A stretch of DNA of 64,000 bases, taken from assembly GCA_036961205.1 (NCBI GenBank), contig JBALVI010000001.1, positions 682,001-746,000 on the forward strand, given 5' to 3'. Below the pieces are notes generated by a model, which saw only the letters and a list, made by a program, of their open reading frames with translations, searched no databases and was not told where the DNA came from. Shown here one piece after another: positions 53,107 to 60,041 of this stretch (its first letter is position 1; each line of letters begins with the position of its first letter). This DNA comes from CALJFL01 sp036961205. GTDB lineage: Bacteria > Pseudomonadota > Gammaproteobacteria > Pseudomonadales > Halieaceae. Position numbers and translations under genes: made by a program.

Positions 53107-53531
53107 TAGTCGGAGTCCCAGTAGCGGGTCATCTCAAGGTACAGAAAAGAAGCTGTCCAGGTAATCAGCACCAGGCCGGTGAGTGACTCGAGGCCAGAGA
53201 GAAACCGTATATCGCCATAAGGGACAATGTCACCCGTACCCAATGTGGTGTAGCTGGTAAAGGAGTAGTAGACGAAGTCCAGAAAACTACCGGTGAGGTT
53301 GCCTTCAAGGTGTCCCCAGCCTTCCGCATGGTGCATATAATAATAGGAGGCGGCGAAAATCCATACTTCCAATGCGTGTGCGGTGAGCGCGGCGAAAACA
53401 CCGAACACGATGCGGAAACGATGGCGAATGACGAGCTTGGGCATCAAATTGGTAAACCGATAAAGAAACTCGTAATGAATGATTACGGTGACGGCGATAA
53501 CCAGGCAGTTTATCAGAAATACTTTTAGCAC
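53106..53531 (-). CDS. Small ion channel-family protein (two-pore-helix Ion_trans_2)
   Basis: Membrane protein of 141 residues with hydrophobic helices at about 2-22, 41-66 and 107-135, and a pore loop near 88-101 reading FTSYTTLGTGDIVPYG. TLGTGD is a K+-channel-like filter that deviates from TVGYGD. No RCK, cyclic-nucleotide or other regulatory domain is attached. It starts at GTG 53531 and heads the channel-YjdF-Gdt1-GNAT series, suggesting ion homeostasis. Confidence 0.8.
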   Translation of the reverse strand: MLKVFLINCLVIAVTVIIHYEFLYRFTNLMPKLVIRHRFRIVFGVFAALTAHALEVWIFAASYYYMHHAEGWGHLEGNLTGSFLDFVYYSFTSYTTLGTGDIVPYGDIRFLSGLESLTGLVLITWTASFLYLEMTRYWDSD

Positions 53532-53670
53532 GAACTTTGTCTCGAAGTCTTTTCGCCTACTTTAACGCGTTCGCGCGATTTGAGCACCCCGCGAGAAAAT
53601 TGAGGTCTATACTTCAGTCGCTAGTACTGCGAACATTCCCCAGAAGATTAAACCACTGGTATATAAAAAC

Positions 53671-54051
53671 ATGAAATTTCTGGAAAACTTTACCGACCTC
53701 AGTTACGTATTACTGCGATTTTTTTCAGGTGCACTCTTTGCCTTTCACGGTGTACAAAAAATCTTCGGCTATACCGCCACTTACCAGCCTGATATTGGCA
53801 CACAACTATGGTTTGGCGGCCTTATAGAATTGGTTTGTGGCATCGCCATAGCCGTAGGCTTTAACACGCGCTATGCGGCCTTTCTCGCTAGCGGCACCAT
53901 GGCTGTCGCCTATTTCCAGTTTCACTGGAAATTCCAGGGCCTGCCGGAATTCTTCCCCGCCATCAACGGCGGAGATGCCTCAATTCTGTATTGCTTTGTG
54001 TTTTTCTACATTGCCTGTCGCGGCAGCGGTTCATTTTCGTTTGATAGATAG
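53671..54051 (+). CDS. DoxX family membrane protein
   Basis: Four-helix inner-membrane protein of 126 residues. SGALFAFHGVQKIFGY, GGLIELVCGIAIAVGF and FFPAINGGDASILYCF are the DoxX signatures. The family is quinone-related or of unknown role in redox and envelope stress. ATG 53671 has no strong ribosome-binding site. It stands alone, divergent from the channel operon and upstream of hsp20. Confidence 0.87.
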   Translation: MKFLENFTDLSYVLLRFFSGALFAFHGVQKIFGYTATYQPDIGTQLWFGGLIELVCGIAIAVGFNTRYAAFLASGTMAVAYFQFHWKFQGLPEFFPAINGGDASILYCFVFFYIACRGSGSFSFDR

Positions 54052-54076
54052 TTCAGAATAATTCTGTAAGCAGTGG

Positions 54077-54100
54077 GTTGAAATAAACTTAGTTGACCAT
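54077..54100 (+). promoter_or_regulatory. Candidate heat-shock (sigma-32-like) promoter of hsp20
   Basis: GTTGAAA (54077-54083) and a CCAT core (54097-54100) stand at a spacing that fits the sigma-32 pattern CTTGAAA-N11-16-CCCCATNT, though the -10 matches only partly. The predicted start, around 54108, falls just before the leader hairpins of the hsp20 message. Confidence 0.45.
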
Positions 54101-54111
54101 AGATATGTAGT

Positions 54112-54190
54112 GTCGGGATAAGTCTCCCAGAGATTATCGACGGCACTTTCAATGGTATTAACTTAATTGCTTCTTATGGAGAATTTAACA
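54112..54190 (+). promoter_or_regulatory. ROSE-like RNA thermometer in hsp20 leader
   Basis: Two hairpins fill the leader. The first (54112-54141) pairs GTC, GATAA and TCTC with GAGA, TTATC and GAC around a CCA loop. The second (54163-54188) pairs TTAA with TTAA and TTGCTTC with GGAGAA around loop TTAT, leaving one G unpaired. GGAGA is the ribosome-binding site, so it is masked at low temperature. The anti-SD TTGCT with a bulged G is the ROSE hallmark. Not tested by folding software. Confidence 0.65.
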
Positions 54191-54655
54191 ATGAGCTCAA
54201 TCGATTTAACCCCCCTGTACCGCAGCAGCATAGGCTACGACCGTTTTGCCAGTTTGCTGAATAGAACCCTGGCGTCCGAAAATAGCGCGCCTGGATACCC
54301 CCCATACAATATTGAAATGCTCGAGGAAAACCACTACGCCATAACACTGGCGCTGGCCGGGTTTACTGAAAGCGACTTGGACATCAACGTGGAGCGCGGT
54401 GTGCTTACTGTTCGCGGTGAAAAAACGAGCACCGAGGAACGCAAGTACCTACACCAGGGCATCGCCAATCGCACTTTTGAGCGCAAGTTCAACCTGGACG
54501 ATCACGTTGAAGTTGTAGACGCGAATCTGGCCAACGGCCTGCTGACAATCAGTCTGGTGAAAGTGGTACCCGAGGCGATGAAGCCCAAGAGTATTAAGAT
54601 CAACCAGAATGCTGATGCAATAGAGCACGAAGCCGCTGGCGATAAAGCGGCTTAA
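54191..54655 (+). CDS. Small heat-shock protein (Hsp20/IbpA-like)
   Basis: ATP-independent holdase chaperone of 154 residues. ATG 54191 follows GGAGA at eight bases; an upstream ATG (54176) overlaps that site and is rejected. The N-terminus PLYRSSIGYDRFASLLNR resembles IbpA, the alpha-crystallin domain covers about 38-130 (YNIEMLEENHYAITLALAGF, GVLTVRGEK), and ANGLLTISLVKVVPE ends it. The C-terminal I-x-I anchor is KSIKI. A ROSE-like leader and heat-shock promoter candidate precede it and a strong hairpin follows. Confidence 0.93.
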   Translation: MSSIDLTPLYRSSIGYDRFASLLNRTLASENSAPGYPPYNIEMLEENHYAITLALAGFTESDLDINVERGVLTVRGEKTSTEERKYLHQGIANRTFERKFNLDDHVEVVDANLANGLLTISLVKVVPEAMKPKSIKINQNADAIEHEAAGDKAA

Positions 54656-54667
54656 ACAATAGTAAGT

Positions 54668-54701
54668 GATGCGGGTCATGCTCATGACCCGCATCTTTCT
54701 T
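54668..54701 (+). terminator. Terminator after hsp20
   Basis: A 13-base perfect inverted repeat, GATGCGGGTCATG and CATGACCCGCATC, is separated by only two bases, so a few central pairs open to form the loop. TTTCTT follows. It starts 13 bases past the hsp20 stop codon. Confidence 0.7.
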
Positions 54702-54832
54702 CAAAAACACGTCTTATTAATAAATGCTCGCTAAATAGGTTGCTTGGACCACCATGCGCCATAACTCTGCACATGGCGTAAACGGTCATGCTGTTGTCGC
54801 GATTGGCCATGCCTCTGTTGAGCTGATTTACC

Positions 54833-54923
54833 TATAGTTACTCCCACACGCTACATCCATCCAGGTCCTAGTAAGTGTGAGAAAGAATCCCTACTTAGCC
54901 CACCGCATGGTGGGCTTTTTTTT
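54833..54923 (+). ncRNA. Candidate small RNA ending at an orphan terminator
   Basis: No gene on the plus strand reaches this terminator: the hsp20 transcript already has its own. A TATAGT box (54833-54838) would start a transcript near 54845. The roughly 75-base RNA would hold a small hairpin TAAGT/ACTTA around a purine-rich loop and end at the hairpin-T8 signal. No good -35 is seen and no known RNA family is recognised. Confidence 0.35.
54897..54923 (+). terminator. Strong orphan intrinsic terminator
   Basis: AGCCCACC and GGTGGGCT pair around a GCAT loop and are followed by a run of eight T. Only the plus strand has the T-run, so it does not serve the minus-strand sulfotransferase gene that ends at 54930. 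Confidence 0.8.
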
Positions 54924-54929
54924 GCGCGT

Positions 54930-55640
54930 CTAAAACTTATAGTCAAATTCCGCGATGTCCCGGGCGTACAGTTGCTCGATGATGGCCCGGGATCTCGATG
55001 TATAAAATTCGCTATAGGGCTGGGACCGACTCTGGTTGAGATGGGGTAAAGAGGCTGCAACCTGCAGTTTTTCAGCGATGGTCTTGAAGTCTTGTTCAAG
55101 AGATTCGAAGCGGCCAATAAAGTCGATATCCACGCGACCAAAAGAATCCGTGAGGTAGTCGATCTGTGGCGTGAATAAAGCATTACGGCGAATGTTCTCC
55201 GCAGTCATCCAGCGGCTAACGAAATCATCGAAGGATTCAAAGCTGTTGATGAATTGGGTCCAGTACTGGTCATCTTCGCTGGCAGCGGAACCGCCCTTCG
55301 CTAAATAGGTGTAGGCTGAAACTGCACGGTCCCAGGGATTTCTGACGAAAGTGAATTTAAAATAGCGATCGAATTTATCCCTGTCGAGTTGTTGGTACCA
55401 ATTGGCGGGGGCATGCTCAACGGACTTGATGTCGAACAGGCCGCGCACAACACTTCTCCCGGCAGACTTCGGCACGTGAATGAATAGCGCGCTGTGCTCG
55501 TCGAAGCAGGGTGGGTAGACTGCCCGACCCTTCAAAATGCGTTCAATGTGTCGTTGTTGAAACTGTGGTGCGTAGGAAAGCAGCATGCGACGCTCGGTCG
55601 CCGGCATCAGTCGCCACAGTAATTGGGTGAACAGGTTCAT
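54930..55640 (-). CDS. Sulfotransferase family 2 protein
   Basis: PAPS-dependent carbohydrate-type sulfotransferase of 236 residues. The 5'-phosphosulfate loop is FIHVPKSAGRSVVRGL and the 3'-phosphate site FVRNPWDRAVSAYTYL. LPHLNQSRSQPYSEFY is the C-terminal motif of this group. No signal peptide or membrane helix is evident. It has no glycan gene next to it, so the acceptor is unknown; LPS or exopolysaccharide is a guess. It starts at ATG 55640. Confidence 0.83.
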   Translation of the reverse strand: MNLFTQLLWRLMPATERRMLLSYAPQFQQRHIERILKGRAVYPPCFDEHSALFIHVPKSAGRSVVRGLFDIKSVEHAPANWYQQLDRDKFDRYFKFTFVRNPWDRAVSAYTYLAKGGSAASEDDQYWTQFINSFESFDDFVSRWMTAENIRRNALFTPQIDYLTDSFGRVDIDFIGRFESLEQDFKTIAEKLQVAASLPHLNQSRSQPYSEFYTSRSRAIIEQLYARDIAEFDYKF

Positions 55641-55866
55641 CGCGGATACCTTCTCATGAATGCGTTCAATTCAGAACGGATTCAACTTATCCCGAATTAT
55701 GTCTAGATAATACTGAAATTCGTTGCTGTTGGAAGGCCTTTGCCATCCTTAAATTTGCTCTGCCCCATACTTCCCGGTAGCCAAACAAATATTGCGGCAA
55801 AGTAACTGGGCGCGAAGCCCTCAAAATATTGCTATGCTTTTAGCAATAAGGGGAGAAGTAGGTACT

Positions 55867-56307
55867 GTGGAAAATCAACAATATGCTGGGTTTTGGGTCA
55901 GATTGGGGGCGGCGTTAGCAGATTCCTTGCTCTTGCTGCTGGTCATTTCAGTCCCTCTGACCCTAATTTACGGTTCTGAATACTGGAGTACTCCAGTAGC
56001 TGCTATAGGATTCGGGGATGTCATGATTCAGTATGTGGCTCCCATAGTTATTACCGTTTGGTTCTGGACCAAGTATTTAGGGACTCCGGGCAAGATGGTT
56101 TTCCGGCTTCGTGTTGTTGATGCCCAAACCGGACAGGCACTCAGTACACCACAGGCCATTGGCCGGTACTTTGGTTACTACGTTTCTATATTACCTCTGA
56201 TGCTCGGATTTATCTGGATAGGGATCGATAAGAAAAAGCAGGGCTTTCATGACAAGCTGGCGGGAACCGTCGTTATCAGAGATCTGTCGAAAGAAATCCC
56301 GACATGA
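55867..56307 (+). CDS. RDD family membrane protein
   Basis: Protein of about 146 residues with the RDD pattern AGFWVRLGAALADSLLLLLV, then TKYLGTPGKMVFRLRVVDAQTG and a final helix with YFGYYVSILPLML. Three helices are visible. Function of the family is poorly known (some members aid ion exchange). I prefer GTG 55867, with GGGGAGA and AGTAGG upstream; ATG 55834 would lie inside a perfect hairpin TTGCTA-TGCTTT-TAGCAA. The start is therefore uncertain by about 11 codons. Confidence 0.75.
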   Translation: MENQQYAGFWVRLGAALADSLLLLLVISVPLTLIYGSEYWSTPVAAIGFGDVMIQYVAPIVITVWFWTKYLGTPGKMVFRLRVVDAQTGQALSTPQAIGRYFGYYVSILPLMLGFIWIGIDKKKQGFHDKLAGTVVIRDLSKEIPT

Positions 56308-56367
56308 GCTATACGACGTTCTATTTGGCGTCCGCAAACTTTAGAGGCGCAGTCGTTTCATTTCCCA

Positions 56368-56395
56368 CAAAAAAGCCTCGTACGATGACGAGGCT
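56368..56395 (-). terminator. Terminator after tRNA-Phe
   Basis: On the minus strand AGCCTCGT and ACGAGGCT pair around CATCGT, followed by TTTTTT. It lies 14 bases beyond the CCA end of the tRNA gene and also separates it from the convergent RDD gene. Confidence 0.85.
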
Positions 56396-56408
56396 CTTAA
56401 GTCGAATA

Positions 56409-56484
56409 TGGTGCCCGGAGACAGAATCGAACTGCCGACACGGGGATTTTCAATCCCCTGCTCTACCGACTGAGCTATCCGGGC
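56409..56484 (-). tRNA. tRNA-Phe (GAA)
   Basis: The 76-base cloverleaf on the minus strand begins GCCCGGATAGCTCAGTCGG and ends TCCGGGCACCA, so CCA is encoded. The anticodon stem GGGGA/TCCCC encloses TTGAAAA with anticodon GAA. The T arm GGCAGTTCGATTCTGTC is normal. An intrinsic terminator follows. No integrated element or att-like repeat is seen beside it. Confidence 0.97.
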
Positions 56485-56558
56485 GTTTTTCGCAAATTCG
56501 CCTGTTGGCGAAGGGGGCGTATTAAAACCGCACAGGCACTGAGAGTCAAGACCCTGAG

Positions 56559-56831
56559 CTATTCGCTGGGGGGTACGTAACCCTCGGCCTTGTCGTAGTC
56601 ATCGCCAGACAGAAACTTGTCCATTTCCTGCTGCAGATACTTTCTGGACTCAGGGTCCACCAGACTGAGGTGTTTTTCGTTAATCAGCATGGTTTGGTGG
56701 GCCTGCCAATCAGCCCAGGCTTGTTTCGAGACATTGTCGAATATGTCTTGTCCCTTGGGGCCAGGGTAGGGGGGGGCATCCAGACCCTCCATCTCTTTTT
56801 GGTACTTTTTGCACAATACGTTGCGCGCCAT
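56559..56831 (-). CDS. yggX: Fe(2+)-trafficking / oxidative protection protein
   Basis: Small cytosolic protein of 90 residues that protects iron-sulfur clusters from oxidation. The start ARNVLCKKYQKEMEGLD contains the conserved Cys, and PPYPGPKGQDIFDNVSKQAW is the family core. It matches the usual length. GGAGAG precedes ATG 56831. It follows mutY by 27 bases, the conserved mutY-yggX operon; MutY itself is an Fe-S enzyme. Confidence 0.95.
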   Translation of the reverse strand: MARNVLCKKYQKEMEGLDAPPYPGPKGQDIFDNVSKQAWADWQAHQTMLINEKHLSLVDPESRKYLQQEMDKFLSGDDYDKAEGYVPPSE

Positions 56832-56858
56832 GGTGACTCTCCGAGTGTGTTTCTTAAA

Positions 56859-57908
56859 TTAATTCAAGGTCGATAACAGCTTGGCTACGGGTGCTGCCAG
56901 GCCCACTTCCTGAGGCTGGCGAAGGTTATACCAGAGCTGTCGGTCTGAGGCCATCACCCCTGCGGGGTTGCCCTCAAGCTGAGCCAGTACCGGGGTAATA
57001 TCCAGGTGGTAGTGGCTGAATGTGTGCCGAAACGGTTGCCACTGATCAATGGCGCTGGGCTCAGACTGGCAATTGTCCAGACACCAGTTTGATGCCTGGC
57101 TCGCGCCCTCAATCTCTGGAAAACACCATAGCCCGCCCCAGATACCCTGAGACGGTCGCTTTTCCAGCAGTATTTCTCCGCCTTTTGAGCGCGTCATCAG
57201 AAAAGTCGTATTTTTGACAGGCAGGACTTTTCGTGGCTTTTTCCCGGGATATGCCAGCGGCTTACCTTGGCTAAAAGCCTCACAATCTTTTATCAATGGG
57301 CATATTTCGCAGCCTGGGGATGAGCGTGTACAGACAGTAGCGCCCAGGTCCATCATGGCCTGTGTGTAGTCGGCAAAGTGGGCTTTGGGCGTGTATTTCT
57401 CTGCGATTACCCATAATGCCGTGTGCACCGAAGTGGTGCCCGGCCAACCGTCCACCGCATGGTAGCGAGCCAAGACCCGTTTCACGTTGCCATCAAGAAT
57501 GGCCGCGCGCTGTCCGCAGGCAATACTGCTGATGGCCCCGGCAGTAGATCTGCCGATACCGGGTAATTCGCACAGCGCCTCTACTGATTGCGGGAATTGG
57601 CCACCCATGTCCAAAGCGACTGAGATGGCCGTTTTGTGTAAGTTGCGCGCTCTTGCATAGTAGCCCAGCCCTGTCCACAGGTGTAGAACCTGATCCAATG
57701 GTGCGTTTGCCAGGGCCTCTACCGTGGGAAAGGTCGCCATAAATCGCTGGAAGTAGGGGATGACGGTTTTGACCTGGGTTTGCTGCAGCATGATCTCCGA
57801 CACCCAGACCCGATAGGGTGTTATATCCGTCTGCCAGGGCAGGTCGTGGCGACCATGATGCTCGAACCAGTCTAGTACTCGAGCGGAAAAGTCGGCGGTT
57901 TTAGTCAT
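56859..57908 (-). CDS. mutY: Adenine DNA glycosylase
   Basis: Removes adenine mispaired with 8-oxoguanine. ATG 57908 gives 349 residues (350 in E. coli). The helix-hairpin-helix is LPGIGRSTAGAISS with catalytic Asp in LDGNVKRVLAR; IMLQQTQVKTVIPYF is the N-terminal catalytic region. The 4Fe-4S cluster ligands follow the C-X6-C-X2-C-X5-C spacing in VCTRSSPGCEICPLIKDC. A C-terminal Nudix-like domain reads 8-oxoG. It is divergent from hisB. Confidence 0.96.
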   Translation of the reverse strand: MTKTADFSARVLDWFEHHGRHDLPWQTDITPYRVWVSEIMLQQTQVKTVIPYFQRFMATFPTVEALANAPLDQVLHLWTGLGYYARARNLHKTAISVALDMGGQFPQSVEALCELPGIGRSTAGAISSIACGQRAAILDGNVKRVLARYHAVDGWPGTTSVHTALWVIAEKYTPKAHFADYTQAMMDLGATVCTRSSPGCEICPLIKDCEAFSQGKPLAYPGKKPRKVLPVKNTTFLMTRSKGGEILLEKRPSQGIWGGLWCFPEIEGASQASNWCLDNCQSEPSAIDQWQPFRHTFSHYHLDITPVLAQLEGNPAGVMASDRQLWYNLRQPQEVGLAAPVAKLLSTLN

Positions 57909-57993
57909 AGAGGTGGGTGGCAGCAAGAATTCGAGCTAACTAGGGTAAATTCCCAAAGCGCAAACCGCCAGTGAATTCGGGGCCGGTTTCTTT

Positions 57994-58027
57994 TATAATG
58001 GCGCGTTTTTTCGGGGTGCAGACCCCG
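57994..58027 (+). promoter_or_regulatory. Candidate hisB promoter and leader hairpin
   Basis: A perfect TATAAT (57994-57999) stands 60 bases before hisB; no good -35 is seen. A stem CGGGGT/ACCCCG (58012-58027) with a four-base loop lies at the expected 5' end of the message. No histidine-rich leader peptide is present. Confidence 0.45.
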
Positions 58028-58058
58028 TTTGTGTCCCTTGGACAAGTAGGAGACCGCA

Positions 58059-58652
58059 ATGGCGGATCGCATAGCCACAATCAGTCGCAACACACTGGAG
58101 ACCCAGATTACCGTCACGGTAAACCTGGACGGCTCTGGACAGTCTGAATTCGACACAGGCGTACCCTTTCTGGACCACATGCTCGACCAGATCGCCCGCC
58201 ACGGCATGATGGATTTGAAGGTTGAGGCCAAAGGCGACCTGCACATTGATGCCCACCACACGGTGGAAGACATCGGTATAACTTTGGGCCAGGCTTTTGC
58301 CGAGGCGGTTGGCGACAAGAAGGGCATTATGCGTTACGGCCACGCCTACGTGCCTTTGGACGAGGCTCTGTCACGCGTAGTGGTTGATTTTTCGGGTCGC
58401 CCGGGGCTTGAGTTCAATGTGCCATTTACCCGTTCTGCAGTGGGCGGATTCGACGTTGACCTGTTTCACGAGTTTTTCCAAGGCTTTATCAATCACGCGC
58501 TGGTGACTTTGCACGTCGACAACCTTAAGGGTGAAAATAGTCACCACCAGGCCGAGACTGTATTTAAGGCCTTTGGTCGCGCTGTGCGTATGGCTTTGTC
58601 TGCCGACCCGGCGATGGCCGGTATTACACCATCTACCAAGGGTGTGCTCTAG
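58059..58652 (+). CDS. hisB: Imidazoleglycerol-phosphate dehydratase
   Basis: Sixth step of histidine synthesis, monofunctional (197 residues) without the phosphatase domain of enteric HisB. Mn-binding motifs are GVPFLDHMLDQIARHG, DLHIDAHHTVEDIGI and ENSHHQAETVFKAFG. GGAG sits before ATG 58059. It heads hisB-hisH-hisA-hisF. Confidence 0.97.
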   Translation: MADRIATISRNTLETQITVTVNLDGSGQSEFDTGVPFLDHMLDQIARHGMMDLKVEAKGDLHIDAHHTVEDIGITLGQAFAEAVGDKKGIMRYGHAYVPLDEALSRVVVDFSGRPGLEFNVPFTRSAVGGFDVDLFHEFFQGFINHALVTLHVDNLKGENSHHQAETVFKAFGRAVRMALSADPAMAGITPSTKGVL

Positions 58653-58661
58653 GCAGCAATT

Positions 58662-59312
58662 ATGAGTGGTATCGTCGCGGTCATCGATTACGGCATGGGT
58701 AATTTGCATTCTGTCGCCAGTGCGCTTGAGCACGTGGGCGCTGACGAGGTGCTGGTTACTCATGATGCTGAAATAATCCGGGCTGCTGACCGGGTGGTAT
58801 TTCCGGGTGTTGGCGGTATTCGCGATTGCATGGCGGAAATTCGCCGCCTGCACTGCGATGAGTTACTCAAAGCCGCGTTAATCGAACAGCACAAGCCGGT
58901 GCTCGCCATTTGCGTTGGCCTGCAGGCATTGATGACACACTCTAGTGAGAACGGCGGCGTTGCATGTCTCGACATGCTGCCAGGGGAGGTAAGTCACTTC
59001 GGCAACGACATGCGCAGTGCTGAGGGCGAACGTCTGAAAGTGCCGCATATGGGCTGGAATGAAGTTGAGCAGGTTATGGCTCACCCCTTGTGGGCGGGGA
59101 TTCCAGACCGAACCCGATTTTACTTTGTACATAGCTATTATGTGCGCGCTGCCGATCGGTCTTTGTTGGCGGGGCGCCTTAACTACGGTGTCGAGGCCGA
59201 TGCCGCCTTGGCTAGAGACAATCTATTTGCAGTGCAGTTTCACCCCGAGAAAAGCAGCACTGCGGGCCTGCAACTACTGAGTAACTTTTTGGAGTGGAAC
59301 GGACAATGCTGA
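58662..59312 (+). CDS. hisH: Imidazole glycerol phosphate synthase, glutaminase subunit
   Basis: Class I glutamine amidotransferase of 216 residues giving ammonia to HisF. The nucleophile Cys is in LAICVGLQALM, where the usual GLQ follows it; the His-Glu pair is in VQFHPEKSS. VIDYGMGNLHSVASALEHVG is the N-terminal HisH signature. Its end overlaps hisA by seven bases and it starts ten bases after hisB. Confidence 0.96.
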   Translation: MSGIVAVIDYGMGNLHSVASALEHVGADEVLVTHDAEIIRAADRVVFPGVGGIRDCMAEIRRLHCDELLKAALIEQHKPVLAICVGLQALMTHSSENGGVACLDMLPGEVSHFGNDMRSAEGERLKVPHMGWNEVEQVMAHPLWAGIPDRTRFYFVHSYYVRAADRSLLAGRLNYGVEADAALARDNLFAVQFHPEKSSTAGLQLLSNFLEWNGQC

Positions 59313-60040
59313 TAATTCCTGCCATCGACCTCAAAGACGGCCAGTGTGTGCGTTTACGCCAGGGCCTGATGGATGACAGTACCGTGTTTTCCGATGACCC
59401 GGTGGCTGTGGCAAAACGCTGGGTGGATGCCGGATGTCGCCGCCTGCACCTGGTAGATTTAAACGGCGCTTTTGCCGGTGAGCCAGTGAATGGTGATGTG
59501 GTAACCGCCATCGCGCGAGCGTATCCTGATTTGCCGGTGCAGATCGGCGGCGGAATTCGCTCGTTGGAGACTATCGAGCACTACGTGCGCGCCGGTGTCG
59601 ACTTCGTCATCATTGGTACCAAAGCGGTGAAAGAACCAGCCTTTGTCGCAGAGGCCTGCAAAGCCTTTCCCGGCAAAGTGATTGTTGGACTGGACGCTAA
59701 AGACGGCCGCGTAGCCACCGACGGTTGGGCCGAGGTCAGCGATGTGATGGCTGCAGATCTAGCGAAAAAGTTCGAAACATACGGAGTATCCGCCATTGTT
59801 TATACCGACATTGCTCGGGATGGCATGATGCAGGGCGTGAATGTTGAGGCGACCGTAGCCATGGCCCAGGCTTCCAGTATTCCGGTGATTGCCTCTGGCG
59901 GCATTACTAACCTCGATGATATTCGTGCCCTGAACGCTGTGGCATCACAGGGTATAACCGGCGCGATTACCGGACGTGCAATTTATGAGGGTACTCTGGA
60001 TGTAGCCGAAGCCCAGCAAATTTGCGACGAGGCTGGCTGA
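59306..60040 (+). CDS. hisA: ProFAR isomerase
   Basis: Fourth step of histidine synthesis, a TIM-barrel of 244 residues from ATG 59306. IPAIDLKDGQCVRL has the catalytic Asp of strand 1; VYTDIARDGMMQG holds the second catalytic Asp. VQIGGGIRSLETI and VIASGGITNLDDI are the phosphate-binding loops. It overlaps hisH by seven bases and is two bases from hisF. Confidence 0.97.
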   Translation: MLIIPAIDLKDGQCVRLRQGLMDDSTVFSDDPVAVAKRWVDAGCRRLHLVDLNGAFAGEPVNGDVVTAIARAYPDLPVQIGGGIRSLETIEHYVRAGVDFVIIGTKAVKEPAFVAEACKAFPGKVIVGLDAKDGRVATDGWAEVSDVMAADLAKKFETYGVSAIVYTDIARDGMMQGVNVEATVAMAQASSIPVIASGGITNLDDIRALNAVASQGITGAITGRAIYEGTLDVAEAQQICDEAG

Positions 60041-60041
60041 A

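Noticed and set aside
56409..56484. tRNA-Phe as an integration site
   Set aside because: No repeat of the tRNA 3' end, integrase or foreign-looking block was found beside it.
56304..56525. Plus-strand frame after the RDD gene
   Set aside because: Runs through a terminator and across tRNA-Phe in antisense, so it is not a gene.
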